A stretch of 64,000 nt of DNA from Paraphaeosphaeria minitans (GCA_015832175.1 WJXW01000011.1:1302001-1366000); one strand, 5' to 3'; shown: positions 33,555 to 44,222, counted from the first letter of the stretch. Translations and numbers: made by a program. Notes: generated by a model not told the origin, from the sequence alone.

Positions 33555-34697
33555 ATGTGGCCGGCGATCAGTTTCTACACCGTTGCGATTCCGCTACTTC
33601 TTGCCGCGAAACCTCCGGGCGACACTCTTGACATAAATAGCGACAGTCTCATCGTTCCACACCATCCACACTTCCCTTTGCGCATTCTACCTCTTGGTGG
33701 CTCCATTACCTGGGGTCAGGACTCAACGGATGGCAACGGGTACCGCGAACATCTTCACGAGCTTCTCGAGCAGCGGAGCACGATTGTTGATATGGTGGGA
33801 ACCGTGCACAGCGGGAAGATGTCGGACAATGTAAGCTTCTTTTCCTATTCTCATGTTGCACGCTGGCGTGAGAGGTCTAATGTTACTTGACAGGAAAATG
33901 AAGGCCACCCTGGGGCACGAGTCGATCAAGTTGCTCTCTTTGCCAAGAACGGTATAGCCTTCAAACCGAATCTTATACTGATCAAGTAGTTCTCTTCCCG
34001 CTGACGAAGGAGACACCTCTAACATTAGATTAGCGCGGGGACCAACGATGTTGTCCGTGAAGCTTCCGAGTATCCCATTGACAAGATCGGCCAGCGCATG
34101 TATAAGCTGATCGAGTACCTCTTCAACGAGATCCCGGATGTCACCATCATTCTCTCGACACTCATCCTCAACGCCAACGCCGGCGCAGATGAGCGCATCC
34201 GAAAGATCGTCAACCCCCAGTATGAAAGCTTGGTGAAGAGCTTGCAGGAGAGACAAGCGCGGATCATGCTTGCTGGCCTACACTCGGTCATCAATGCAGA
34301 GGAAATGGTCGATGGAACGCATCCAAACGACAAAGGATATGAGAAGCTAGCCAAGGCCTGGGCTAAGGCGATAGCTGAGGCCGGTCGCAAAGGAATACTG
34401 GTGAAGCCTCAGGATCCAGACCTAACATCAGGGTGCCGCCCAAGGTTACCAATCTTGCGTCGTCTGCACCTTCCAGGACATCCGGAAATACTCATAAAGC
34501 GATACTCGCCACCTCTCCAGTGGCACTCGCCCCCGTCTCAAAGGCGCTCAGCACAGTCATGCCTACCAAAGCTTTCCATACTCTTGATGTGTCGTGCTCT
34601 CTTCCCATGGACTCGGAGCCTCTTGAGGTTGAAGTTGGATCACGGCCTGGCTGCTCTATCCTGGGAAAAGCGCCCACATACGTCAGCCAGACCTTAA
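33555..34697 (+). CDS. SGNH/GDSL-type hydrolase, 3' end uncertain
   Basis: The exons are 33555-33830, 33894-33985 and 34034 onward. The catalytic blocks of the SGNH hydrolase (lipase/esterase) superfamily are intact: LPLGGSITWG with nucleophile Ser50, NAGTND (123-128, joined by splicing), and DGTHPND with Asp216 and His219. A hydrophobic N-terminus (ISFYTVAIPLLLAA) suggests secretion. After about residue 255 (PQDPDLTSG, near base 34430) the frame becomes Pro/Leu/Arg-rich with no family resemblance and stops at 34697. The next frame instead continues through a Ser/Thr-rich linker-like stretch to 34819. A frameshift or an unseen intron near 34400-34435 is likely. The LTR element sits less than 200 bp downstream. 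Confidence 0.65.
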
Positions 34698-34892
34698 TCC
34701 CAGCGGTCCCACAGAGCAATGCTGCTCGATCCAACAAACCGTTTTGGTCTGGCCGTAATAATGGAGCTATGCGGGCATCCCCGGAGCTCCAGACTTGTCA
34801 AGTGGCAATGTTACTTTGATGTCTCGTATGTAGTCTATCCCCGATCGGGCTTTCGGCATGATGAGTTCCAGCTGTGGCTTCGAAGATTATTG

Positions 34893-34897
34893 CTTAG
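34893..34897. repeat. Target site duplication, left copy (CTTAG)
   Basis: The five bases CTTAG abut the left LTR and are repeated exactly at 38015-38019 next to the right LTR. Confidence 0.92.
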
Positions 34898-35209
34898 TGT
34901 CCGTACAGTTTATCGTACAAATAGCACTAAGTAAAATAGGGGCCTGCCTACCTATAGGGACCCGCACAAGGACCCACTACTTAGGTTAGCGCTAAGAGGC
35001 AGAGACTTTATAAGGCCTTGCCTACTTATAAGGACCTACATAAGGACCCCCTGCTTAAGTTAGCGCTAAGAGGCAGAGACTTTATAAAGCCCTTAGTGCC
35101 CCTTTATATAATAGACAAGACGTAATTAATTAAACCTACTTTTTACTTTTTATACAATAGTATACTATTAACCCTTAAATGCTTAATTATAGATTAAGCT
35201 AAACTAACA
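34898..35209. repeat. Left long terminal repeat
   Basis: 312 bp, TGTCCGTACAG to AACTAACA. It contains an internal imperfect tandem repeat of period about 74 bp: TTAGCGCTAAGAGGCAGAGA occurs at 34986 and again at 35060. Confidence 0.92.
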
Positions 35210-35298
35210 CTAATTAGTAGTTAATTCTAATTAACTATAAACTAGTAAGGTCTAAAGACAGAGCGCCCTATAAGCTAGATACGTAGGCTCTGTATTAT

Positions 35299-35528
35299 TA
35301 CCTTTACTAGAGATTAAATTTTAGATTATATAATAAGTAGAAATAAAGTATATATATTTATAAAGAGTTGCACAATCTAGTCTAAGCTATTCTATAGAAA
35401 AGAAAGGAGATAATACCTTTACTAGAGATTAAATTTTAGATTATATAATAAGTAGAAACAAAGCGTACACATCTATAAAGAGTCGTATAATCTAGTCTAA
35501 GCTATTCTATAGAAAAGAAAGGAGATAG
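35299..35528. repeat. 115-bp tandem duplication inside the element
   Basis: Two adjacent copies of a 115-bp unit beginning TACCTTTACTAGAG (35299-35413 and 35414-35528). They differ by scattered transitions, so the duplication came before or during the mutational decay. Confidence 0.88.
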
Positions 35529-37702
35529 TAAGCACATTTATAATCCTAAAAAACACGTTGTATAATTAAACTAGCGATAACTAAACGCAGACACGTTGCA
35601 TGACTAAAAAAGATAATAATAACATAGCCTTAAGACTAGGAGACTTCCTAGAGGAACTATAACCTAAGGACGTTATATAATAATTAATACTACCTCCTTA
35701 GTAAGAAGATAAAGCAATATAGCTTTAATAAGTAGAGGAAGTAATAAATATTAAAGCTATTACCTTAAGAGGAGAGATCGCACAAAAGTACTAAGTAGAT
35801 AGAGTAGATTTACACAGCCACCTACCCCCTTCTCTAAAATAGCTAAACACTTATATAGTGTATATAATTACGTAATATTGCGCAAGTAGCTTTAAAGGTA
35901 AAGAGGTAATCTCTTCTTTTACTAAAGATTTTAATAACTAGAAGGAAAGAACTTTTAATAAAATTAGTTATATAGTAAGAAAAGAGCTTATTACTTTTCT
36001 TATAAAAGAAGGCTTTATCGCTACTAATTCTATAATAAAGGACACCTATGTAAAGAAACTCTTTAAACTATTATAGCTTAACTATAAGCTATAGACCCTT
36101 TACATAATAACTTTATAATTATAACCTAAACCGCTTCGCATAATTCTAATAATATAACCTACACTATCTGTAGGCAATATATATATATATAGAGCATAGC
36201 TAGGGCCTATCCCTATATATGCGAGGACAAAGACACTATATATAGAGCTATACTAGTAGTAGCAGCCTAAAATCTAGACTACTTTTACTTAATAAACTAT
36301 ATTGTATAAAGAGGCTAGACACTTCTAGTCTTCTTAATAACTAGGAGATTATGCTTATATCTAGCTAAATAAGATTATTCTCTTTTAAAAGACTTAGAGT
36401 AAAGAGAATAACTACACTAGTAGGCTATATAATATTTTAGTAGATAAGGTAAAAGTCTTTAGAGAACTATACTATAGGCTAGGTATACTATAGAACTAGT
36501 ATATAAACATTTTTCTAGGAATCTTTTCTAATCGTGTGAGCACCTACTATTTATACAACATTAGACTAGGACTTCTATAGGATGAATTGTACAATAGACT
36601 AAATAGGCACTTTAACACTAGTGTTAATTATAATTAGTACTAGATAGACTAGACTACTCTTACCTTTAAACGCTATAAAAGGGATAATCTAGCTACTATA
36701 TTATACAAGGCTCTAGAAGTAATAATTAATAAGTTTACCTTAGCCTAAAGGGCTTTTAGATAAGGCTTTAGTAGTAAACTATAACTATATACTACTATTA
36801 TATAAGCATGCCGCAGCTATTCTAACCTTAAATAAGCTATATTTAACCCTAAAAATATAGTAGAAAGCTTACTTAGCGACCTTTATGCATTACTCTAAGT
36901 TACTAAAAATAGAAAGAAGTTATAGTTCCTCTAAAATAGTAAAGAGGTGTACTACACTAATTAATAATATAATAATCTTAATTATATAAAAGGATCTAGC
37001 CCCTCTAGAGGCAGATTAACTTTTAGACTAAAAAGAAAGGGTAATTTTAGAAGTTTAAGCTCTTATATAAAGTAGAAATATTTTATATACTATAAAGAAA
37101 GATGCTAGTCTACTAACTATCTACTAAGGAATACCTAGTAAGCTAGAAAGTAATATATATTATTATACGCTAACTTTTATAAATATAAACCCTCTGCTAT
37201 AGATATATAAATATATATTCTTAACTTTAAAAAAGAGCTAGAGGAAGAAGACTATTGCATAAAAGAGGAGGAAGATAAATAAGACTAATAGAGTAATAAA
37301 GAAGAAGTATAGAAGGCTACCTTATACTTTACTTCTACTATATACCTTTATTATATAACTAGGAGCGATCCTTCTATACCTACTTACTAAGATCTAGCGC
37401 TAAGTATTATATTACTTAACACCCTACTTTCTGTTTACGCATAGGACATATACCTAGAAAAAGCCTTATTACGCGATGCGACTTTACTACTATATAAAGG
37501 GGTAAGGTAAGAACTAAGTAGGTTAGCTATTACTACCTATTTATATAAGAGTAGGTATAAATAGGACCTCTACTATATAGTAACACTACACCTACCTTAT
37601 AACCTGTTCTAATAGGGGAAGGCTAACTATATAAATAAAGAAGGATAGGAAAGGGAAAGCGTATAATAGATATAAGCTATTATATAAAAGAAAAGTTGCT
37701 AG

Positions 37703-38014
37703 TGTCTATACAGTTTATTGTATAAATAGCACTAAGTAAAATAGGGGCCTACCTACCTATAGGGACCCGCATAAGGACCCACTACTTAGGTTAGCGCTAA
37801 GAGGTAGAGACTTTATAAGGCCTTACCTACCTATAAGGACCTATACAAGGACCCCCTGCTTAAGTTAGCGCTAAGAAGTAGAGACTTTATAAAGCCCTTA
37901 GTGCCCCTTTGTACAATAGATAAAACGTAATTAATTAAACCTACTTCTCACCCTTTACACAATAGTATACTATTAACCCTTAAATGCTTAATTGCAGATT
38001 GAGCCAAACCAACA
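37703..38014. repeat. Right long terminal repeat
   Basis: 312 bp, aligned without gaps to the left LTR by eye; the differences I see are C/T or G/A only. It ends ACCAACA next to the second CTTAG. Confidence 0.92.
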
Positions 38015-38019
38015 CTTAG
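38015..38019. repeat. Target site duplication, right copy (CTTAG)
   Basis: Exact match of 34893-34897. Removing the element and one copy would reconnect ...GATTATTG with CTTAGGATATT. Confidence 0.92.
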
Positions 38020-38296
38020 GATATTAATAATAACGAAGGATTGGAACTTGTTGAAGTGTTGTATTCTGCTGATTGCAGACTTGAATTGGTTCGGTTTACT
38101 CATCACTGACTGTTTTATATGCGACCAATGTCGTTAGGATGCAAGTGGCACACTTCTTCATACCATGTGCATGCTGCCAATCAACACTGGCTGCACCGGA
38201 ACTGAGCGGTTGCGTCTAAAGTGGCTAGGCATCGTTATTCCATCATCGGGCCCATCGCGATGGAACGTCTGATAGTCTACCACTCGTGGACACCGT

Positions 38297-38728
38297 TCAT
38301 CCACTCTGCGGGTCGATGTTTTTCCGTCTCTTCTTAGTGTCTTCATTCTTCAATACAAGCAACGTCCCTGCAACTGCGATCCCGATGCTCATCGTAGCCA
38401 TCATGGTGATGCCGGCCACATTTGGTCTAAACACGCCCCTTTCCATCTGTTTCATCACGCCAAAATACCTGGCTGTGCCGTGAGCGACGCACAAGCTGCC
38501 GCTTCCAACCAGAACCCCCGCCGCTAACTTGGTCCTGCTATCCTCTAGATGCAGTAGAGTTGGGGAGATGGCCGCAAAAGCTTCGACTTTCTCCAAGGCG
38601 ACTCCCAAGGCTATGAAGCCAAGACCGGTGCGAGTCCAGGCCAGAAAGGTGCGCTCGCTCGCAAGGAGGTCACGCGCGAGAGAGCCGGTGTTCTTGAACT
38701 CCTGAGAGGCGAAGAAGCGTTGGAACAT
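38297..38728 (-). CDS. DUF202 membrane protein
   Basis: A 143-residue single-exon protein from the ATG at 38728. The DUF202 (YidH-like) signature is plain: ARDLLASERTFLAWTRTGLGFIALGVALEK. Three hydrophobic segments follow (around FIALGVAL, LAAGVLVGSGSLCVAHG and ITMMATMSIGIAVAGTLLVL) and a basic tail. Fungal relatives are small vacuolar or plasma-membrane proteins, some linked to the phosphate-regulated VTC complex through the same domain; the function of the stand-alone form is unknown. A longer open frame upstream has no ATG. It shares a 328-bp divergent promoter with the gene at 39057. Confidence 0.85.
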   Translation of the reverse strand: MFQRFFASQEFKNTGSLARDLLASERTFLAWTRTGLGFIALGVALEKVEAFAAISPTLLHLEDSRTKLAAGVLVGSGSLCVAHGTARYFGVMKQMERGVFRPNVAGITMMATMSIGIAVAGTLLVLKNEDTKKRRKNIDPQSG

Positions 38729-39056
38729 TGTCGCGATTTCTTCCAGTCTTCCTGAAAATTTTGGTGGGTGGAGGCTGGGATGGACCGTTTGATGGCGGTG
38801 ATGTGCGACGGAAGAATTGGGCCAGAGTTCGGCCCGATGATTGGTCCGTGCATGTATCATATAAACGTCGCGTCGCGACTCTGCACGTACACAGTTGTGA
38901 ACTTTATCAAGACTGCGTGTGTATAGCGCTGTTCGCCTTGGGACGAATCCATGGTAATCCAGTTCTTTCCAGGCATCAGGGGTACGATACCTAGTCGAGT
39001 CAAAGCCGTGACGAGTTTCTAACATCATAATAGCAGCAGAGGAGGAGCTAGGGTGG
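38729..39056. promoter_or_regulatory. Divergent promoter between the DUF202 and 39057 genes
   Basis: 328 bp between divergent start codons, with no gene of its own. An ATTGG (inverted CCAAT) lies near 38839. Regulatory role is inferred from position. Confidence 0.5.
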
Positions 39057-40319
39057 ATGCCGCCCAATCAAACCTGGCGAGCGCCTGACATTTTTGATAC
39101 AGCTTGCATCTTTGCGTTCGCAGGTGCAACTTTCTCCGCTCCCGTTTTACGATTGTTTCGTCGCGCTCGCCCGGGAGCGTGGACCTTCAGATTTGGTGCT
39201 TTGTCAATGCTGGCTGTCGGCACCTTGGCTATAACCGACCCTCGCACAACGCGTGAAGTACTCATCAAGAAAGACGTGCAGGTGTCGACATCGCCTGGCA
39301 AACTGTGGGCACGCAGCAATGGATTCACCACCGATGACAGCGCCGTTTTGGGCGGGCTCAGCGCGCTGGCCTTGCGCATCAAAGTGAGACCTTTGAGGAT
39401 ACTTCCAACTTGGCAACGATACGTGGGATATGCCGGAATTACTCTTGCAGGGGCATTGTTGGGGTCGCAGTTTGCAGCACAACCACTCTTATTACGTCGC
39501 TCCCGCAGCCTCAAAGCACAAAATGATATGTACAAGGCGGAACAAAAGAAAGATGACGACATGATGCAGCTGAGAAACAGCCCTGACTTCCTGGAAAAGA
39601 TGGACCACATTTTCCTAGGGAAACAAATCCTTCAGACGGTATCGTCCATACAATTCTCTCTGCACCGGGCGGGGATTTCGGACGCAGCACTCTTGAGCCC
39701 TTTGCCAAGAAAGTCCCCTGTGAGCTGGCTACCACAGTCTATCTACCCCATTTTACTACATCCAGGGATAGACGAGTCTCGCATAGACTGGACATTGGCA
39801 GCACGATTAAATCCCCAACCCTCAGGTAACACTGTGGATACCATGACTCGGGAGGCTGAATACGTCGCATTTCAAATCAACGAAAGAATCCAGGCTCTGG
39901 GACTATCTTCACCAGGACCGAAGGCCGGCACAGATAGTGAACGCAATCCCACTCTTATTTCGTCGACAATGGCTTTGATAAGACTGCAGAGGTCTATTTT
40001 GGAGGACATAGAAGAAGAGAAATCTCGTCACGGCGAAATATTTGATGTGAGCGCCTTCTTATCTTCGCTGAATATAGAGGCGAAACATAACCGGAATTAC
40101 GACCCACAAGCGAGTGTCAGCTGTCTTCGCGCGTCTCTAGCGTATTGGGACAAGGGTTTCGAATCGGCCCTAGCAAAAGGAACAGTCACAGTGGAACAAC
40201 TGCAGCCAGTGAAGACCGGCTTGAAACTATTGATCAACGACTTAGAACGAGAGTCATATGCTGTTCAAAACTTGCAATACGGCGGAATTGAGGGCTCACA
40301 TGAGGCTCCATATCCTTGA
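39057..40319 (+). CDS. Unrecognised protein with N-terminal membrane segments
   Basis: A 420-residue single-exon frame. Residues about 11-30 (DTACIFAFAGATFSAPVLRL) and 46-60 (FGALSMLAVGTLAI) are hydrophobic, and a third segment (YVGYAGITLAGALLGSQFAA) lies near residue 125. The remainder is soluble, with a charged helix (KAQNDMYKAEQKKDDDMM) and helical C-terminal half (STMALIRLQRSILEDIEEEKSR). The design suggests a membrane-anchored protein, possibly organellar, conserved in related fungi, but I do not recognise a family. Codon pattern and length support a true gene. It is divergent from the DUF202 gene. Confidence 0.7.
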   Translation: MPPNQTWRAPDIFDTACIFAFAGATFSAPVLRLFRRARPGAWTFRFGALSMLAVGTLAITDPRTTREVLIKKDVQVSTSPGKLWARSNGFTTDDSAVLGGLSALALRIKVRPLRILPTWQRYVGYAGITLAGALLGSQFAAQPLLLRRSRSLKAQNDMYKAEQKKDDDMMQLRNSPDFLEKMDHIFLGKQILQTVSSIQFSLHRAGISDAALLSPLPRKSPVSWLPQSIYPILLHPGIDESRIDWTLAARLNPQPSGNTVDTMTREAEYVAFQINERIQALGLSSPGPKAGTDSERNPTLISSTMALIRLQRSILEDIEEEKSRHGEIFDVSAFLSSLNIEAKHNRNYDPQASVSCLRASLAYWDKGFESALAKGTVTVEQLQPVKTGLKLLINDLERESYAVQNLQYGGIEGSHEAPYP

Positions 40320-40980
40320 GGCGTGCATTCGCTATCATTTACTTGTACTTGTGTATTTGTTCAGATAGCATGTTTTCGGCTGCACAACACCTCTTGCACG
40401 GATGTACAAAGAGAATCAATATGATCTTGAATTTCTGTCTGACTGAATCAGTCAATGGTTTTGTACAAGAGTAATTATGTATGCTTTGCTAGACGGCTTG
40501 CTGGACTGTTTGGCGACAGCTTATGTCTCTGGAAGTTTTTCAGTCTGACATAGAAACAAAACATTAAAATGTGAGAGCCAACGAAGAAGTGCATCCATGC
40601 CTCAGTAGAGATTTTCGTTTGTTGGCAAATTAGAGATATCTGGAAGCCCGCAGCCAATGCAATAGTGCTGAAGCAGTGGCTTGAGAATCTCTCATGGGCT
40701 CCCACACCAATTTGTGACAGCATGAGGGACTGTTTGGGTTTTGTCTTGTGCCTGTACGCATGGACGGTGAGGGGACTTGCATGTGAAACACGTGGACCTA
40801 TCAACACTGAGCAACTGAGTTGACAGAAACAGAGTTGATTTCTTGTAAAAGCTACTCTCTTAAGTGAGTTTAGGTTCACTGCGGCGCTGGCCCATACTCT
40901 CCTCTTTAAAAGGCGTCTCCACCACCTGGACAGACTCAGATTCAGCTTCCGTCACCCGCTTACAATCTCCACCCTCAGTC
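40320..40980. other. Intergenic, nothing recognised
   Basis: 661 bp between two plus-strand genes. A minus-strand frame (40475-40879) has no domain and looks like chance. Confidence 0.5.
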
Positions 40981-41574
40981 ATGCGTGGTGCATTCCGTGA
41001 CAAATTCGCTTTTGAGCTCTTCATCGAGAAGATTTGGAACGCGATCCAATCCTGCATTACCGAGCTCGTCACTGGCACTTGGCTCGAATTCTTTGTCCTC
41101 GATCCGGTAGGCCAGTATGTCGTTGTCGCCGCCATCGCTCTCATACTATCGCTTTGCGTAGGACGCTTCCATGTCATAGCCGACATATGGCGGATCATGG
41201 CCGATAAGGCTCTCGCTTGTCTTCAAGGAAATAATGCAAAAGGTGGCGGAGACGTCGCCCGCGATAACGATGACCCAGGCGCCGCTGGCGACAAAGATAG
41301 TGCGAATGATGTACGCAACAAGCAGCAAGCTGCAAAGCTTGCAGCCCGCCTTCGGAATCTGCACATCGCGACACCGAAGAAGGCTTCGTCTTTGGCGTCT
41401 CATGTTCAATCCCAGAGGGATCACAGCGTGCTGGTCGAAAGCGTCGAAAACGCCGGGAGTCTCCTCAAACATCAGACGCCATCTCGACGAACGTTCCAAA
41501 TAACAACAGAAGGAGATCCGGAGACGATCAGGAAGAGGAAGGAGCAGTTGGACCGGCTTCGGATGTGGTCGTGA
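40981..41574 (+). CDS. Unrecognised single-pass membrane protein
   Basis: A 197-residue single-exon protein from the ATG at 40981; the frame is open upstream but without ATG. An amphipathic start (MRGAFRDKFAFELFIEKIW) leads to one clear membrane span, YVVVAAIALILSLCVGRF (about residues 42-60). A polar tail follows with Gly/Asp-rich and basic stretches, ending RKRKEQLDRLRMWS. No family was recognised. The tail could be cytosolic and coiled near the end. Confidence 0.65.
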   Translation: MRGAFRDKFAFELFIEKIWNAIQSCITELVTGTWLEFFVLDPVGQYVVVAAIALILSLCVGRFHVIADIWRIMADKALACLQGNNAKGGGDVARDNDDPGAAGDKDSANDVRNKQQAAKLAARLRNLHIATPKKASSLASHVQSQRDHSVLVESVENAGSLLKHQTPSRRTFQITTEGDPETIRKRKEQLDRLRMWS

Positions 41575-43445
41575 ACATGAAACAGTGCGCCGACTCAAAG
41601 TTCTTCTGATTGATATTGGTATGTCTCCTGAAATTACCTCGAAGGGCGTTCTCTAGACAGAAGTGCGTTTTCTGACTGGCTAGTGACGAGTCGCCAGGCA
41701 TTCATATTGGCCTCCGAGGGTCGAAAAGAGGGTAACAAGTCAGTGGAAATGACCGGCTTATGGTTAAGGCTTCTCGATGGGTGAAACTCTCGGGTCGGGG
41801 AATGACAGGGTTCTTTCGAAGAATGGAAGTTTGCTAGTATATCCCCAGTCCCAAACATTAATCGATATCTTGCGGAGTTCCTCGCTTTTCGTGAAAAAAC
41901 GTGTGCGCCGCCTTTTTCCACTCATTCTACATCCACAGTTCCAGCAATTCCGTCTGTGCATAGATCCACCTCCTTGAACGGAGAAAGCCACTCCAAAACC
42001 ATTACCAAGGCACGCGCGATCGTGTACTTGACGAGGATATCTGCAACGAGTGTGATCATAGATCTGGAAAACATGCACTCGAGGAGTTTTATGGCCGAAG
42101 TGAAGGAAAAGGCGAAGCCAATGCTGAAGACTATGTAGCTAGCAACATGATAAATGACGGCTGTGCATATTGTCCTTATCGTAGACTTGTTTGCTCGCTC
42201 CCTATCCATTGGTAGGTCTTCGCGCACCCCATTCATATTGTTTCCGATTTGTATTCTTGGAAGGCAGTAGTAAAATCTCCAGGGTCTTGGTTCATGTGCT
42301 GCTTTGCATGAGTTGCGGACGCTTCACTTATATCAGCAATCTTGCTTAGGTTTGGTTGTTGACAAGTGGGCTGACCCGCCTTCAATTGTGCCCTAGATGG
42401 ACACTCAACAACACCTGAACCACAGAACTTACATAGTGGTGGAGCAGGTGAAGTTGCGCGTTGATGGTTTACTGCGAAAAAGTGGCTATTCCACTCGAAC
42501 AAGTGTGGTATTGATCCCGATGAACCAAGAAGACGACGAATTCAACCAAAGCATGCCCTCTCTTGCGTATGACACTCGGCGGCTCAACAAAATCTGCCCA
42601 CAGATTATAAGCTCAAATTGTATGGAGGTACGCCGATCGATGTTCAATTGACCCACTCGCCTGGTTTTCGTGAAACATGCCTAGGTAGGCGAATAGAACG
42701 AACCGCTTGACGCCGACAGCAACGGTTGGGCGTTTTCTTGCAAGAAATATATGAACGATTACCGGGGAAGAAGGCATTGCCGGCCATAGAGTGTGAATTG
42801 CGATGCTGCTGCAAGAGTAGGTTGCATGAGTTCACGGGAAACGTGTATGCACACCAATTCCATCTGTAGGCGGTCATCCTCGCCATGCTCATCTTTTACT
42901 ACAGATCAACAGCGCCCTGTATTTGGGGTCATCACGGTGATAGTTCACCCTTGTCGCAACTCATTGCTGAGACTATACGTACCAAGAAAACCGTTCCCAC
43001 TGTCAATTCACAATGACTTGGAAGTTGTCTCGTCTGTGTTTCTCAATATTCAAGATCGCCTTTCTATGTCTTGGGTTTATGGGACAGGCATTCGTCAAGA
43101 ACTGGTCACGACCGGGGTTAGTGGGTCGGTCCTCCCAGCGTCATGTTAACCTTGGGCAACTCGGGTGGGACAAGTAAATGACCATGGGCATTGAAAGTAC
43201 TTGTTTGACATGCTCTGGACTGATCGACATGTCATTGCCAGTAATTCGAATTGTGATATATGAGGCCCAACTTTGACGGCACAGCGTTCTCTCATAGCAT
43301 CTTGCAAGTCACTCACTTACAGTCCTTTCGACACTTCCACATCTTGCTTCATTGGCTGAAGTCATTTCTCCACACTCTTTATTAACTTCGAAGCTTGAGT
43401 CATCCTTCGTTACCGCTATCTTCCTAAGCATCGGATCTGTTCGCA
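41575..43445. other. Intergenic region with one possible small membrane ORF
   Basis: 1.9 kb without a supported gene. On the minus strand, 42236-41922 starts with ATG and encodes 104 residues with two or three hydrophobic stretches (TICTAVIYHVASYIVFSIGFAF and a later ARALVMVLEWL). It could be an exon of something or chance. Other short frames look like shadows. No repeats were noticed. Confidence 0.4.
41922..42236 (-). CDS. Possible small membrane protein (weak)
   Basis: 104 residues from ATG at 42236 to a stop at 41922, with hydrophobic segments around residues 25-45 and 70-88. No family match, no neighbour link, and adjoining frames hint at unresolved exons. A chance ORF is at least as likely. 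Confidence 0.2.
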   Translation of the reverse strand: MNGVREDLPMDRERANKSTIRTICTAVIYHVASYIVFSIGFAFSFTSAIKLLECMFSRSMITLVADILVKYTIARALVMVLEWLSPFKEVDLCTDGIAGTVDVE

Positions 43446-44222
43446 TTGTCCTTTCCCAAGATACAAATCGCCGCTCTTGTCGGAGCTTTAGCATCCTGTG
43501 CCAACCACGGCCACTTTAACACCATTACGGTTGACAGTAATCCCTACACGACTTATGACCCAAGCTTCCAATACCAGAGCCCCGTGCGGAGGTCATTCAA
43601 TGGTCCTGCCCCGAGTGCCTGGACAATGGGTTCGTCGAGCCTTCTATGCCACAAAGACGCCACCGCCGGCGCATAGGTTGCCTTCGTCAAGGTAGGTAGC
43701 AGGATCGACATCCAGCGGACTACCTGGCCAGACCCGCACAAGGGTCCCGTCCTTGATAACCTCGCCAAGGTCAACGATATAACCTCCGCCAAGTCCACCA
43801 ACTTTCAGTTCTTCCAGAATGACGAAGCCGGTTATGAAAGCGATCAGTGAGCTACTGACAAACTTATCGCGAACAGCCAGACCTGGACTGTCACGATACC
43901 CTCTGAAATTGCAGATGGCCAGTACGTTCTGTGTAACGAAACGATCGCTTCGCATTTGGCAAAACAGGAGAACGGCGCCCAGAATCGTCCCAAGAGCATC
44001 GATATCGAGGTCACTGGTGGAGGCTCCACAAGCCCGAATGCCACGGCTGCTAACAAGTTGTACACCGAGGACGACGCAGGCATCAAGGTCAGCATCTACA
44101 GCAATGCTTCCAGCTACTAGATGCCAGGCCTAGCTGTATACTCTGGCTCTGCAAAGAGGTTCGTTTCTTCCGTCAAGAAGAGCATATATGGCCTCGGCCG
44201 TGAGCACCTGCGGGAGTTCTAG
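43446..44222 (+). pseudogene. AA9 (GH61) lytic polysaccharide monooxygenase pseudogene
   Basis: One continuous reading frame of 259 codons matches secreted AA9 copper monooxygenases, which oxidatively cleave cellulose. It has a signal peptide-like start ending at CANHGH, YDPSFQYQSP, the second copper His in LLCHKDAT, TTWPDPHKGPV, SQTWTVTIPSEIADGQYVL, VTGGGSTSPNAT and IYSNASSY-MPG. It is broken by in-frame stops at 43674-43676 (TAG), 43848-43850 (TGA) and 44118-44120 (TAG), and has no ATG between the upstream TAA and the signal region (the position reads TTG). The usual RHE..ALH block is changed to CNETIASH. Two stops fit CAG to TAG (CpA to TpA); the third fits TGG to TGA. I see no frame-changing indel, so decay is by point mutation. 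Confidence 0.85.

Larger units (their letters stand above)
34898..38014. mobile_element. RIP-mutated, non-autonomous or deleted LTR retrotransposon
   Basis: A 3,117-bp element bounded by two 312-bp direct repeats that begin TGT and end ACA, flanked by a perfect 5-bp duplication. The interior (35210-37702) is very AT-rich, packed with TpA and stop codons in every frame, as expected after C-to-T mutation at CpA (RIP). By eye, differences between the LTRs are all transitions. A decayed Gag can be followed on the plus strand, with a degraded CCHC knuckle and the tract C-stop-STN (near 37095-37120) and an acidic tail (37230-37310). I could not find protease, reverse transcriptase, RNase H or integrase signatures, and 2.5 kb is too short for a full gag-pol. 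It may be a Gag-only non-autonomous element or an internally deleted copy. Confidence 0.88.
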
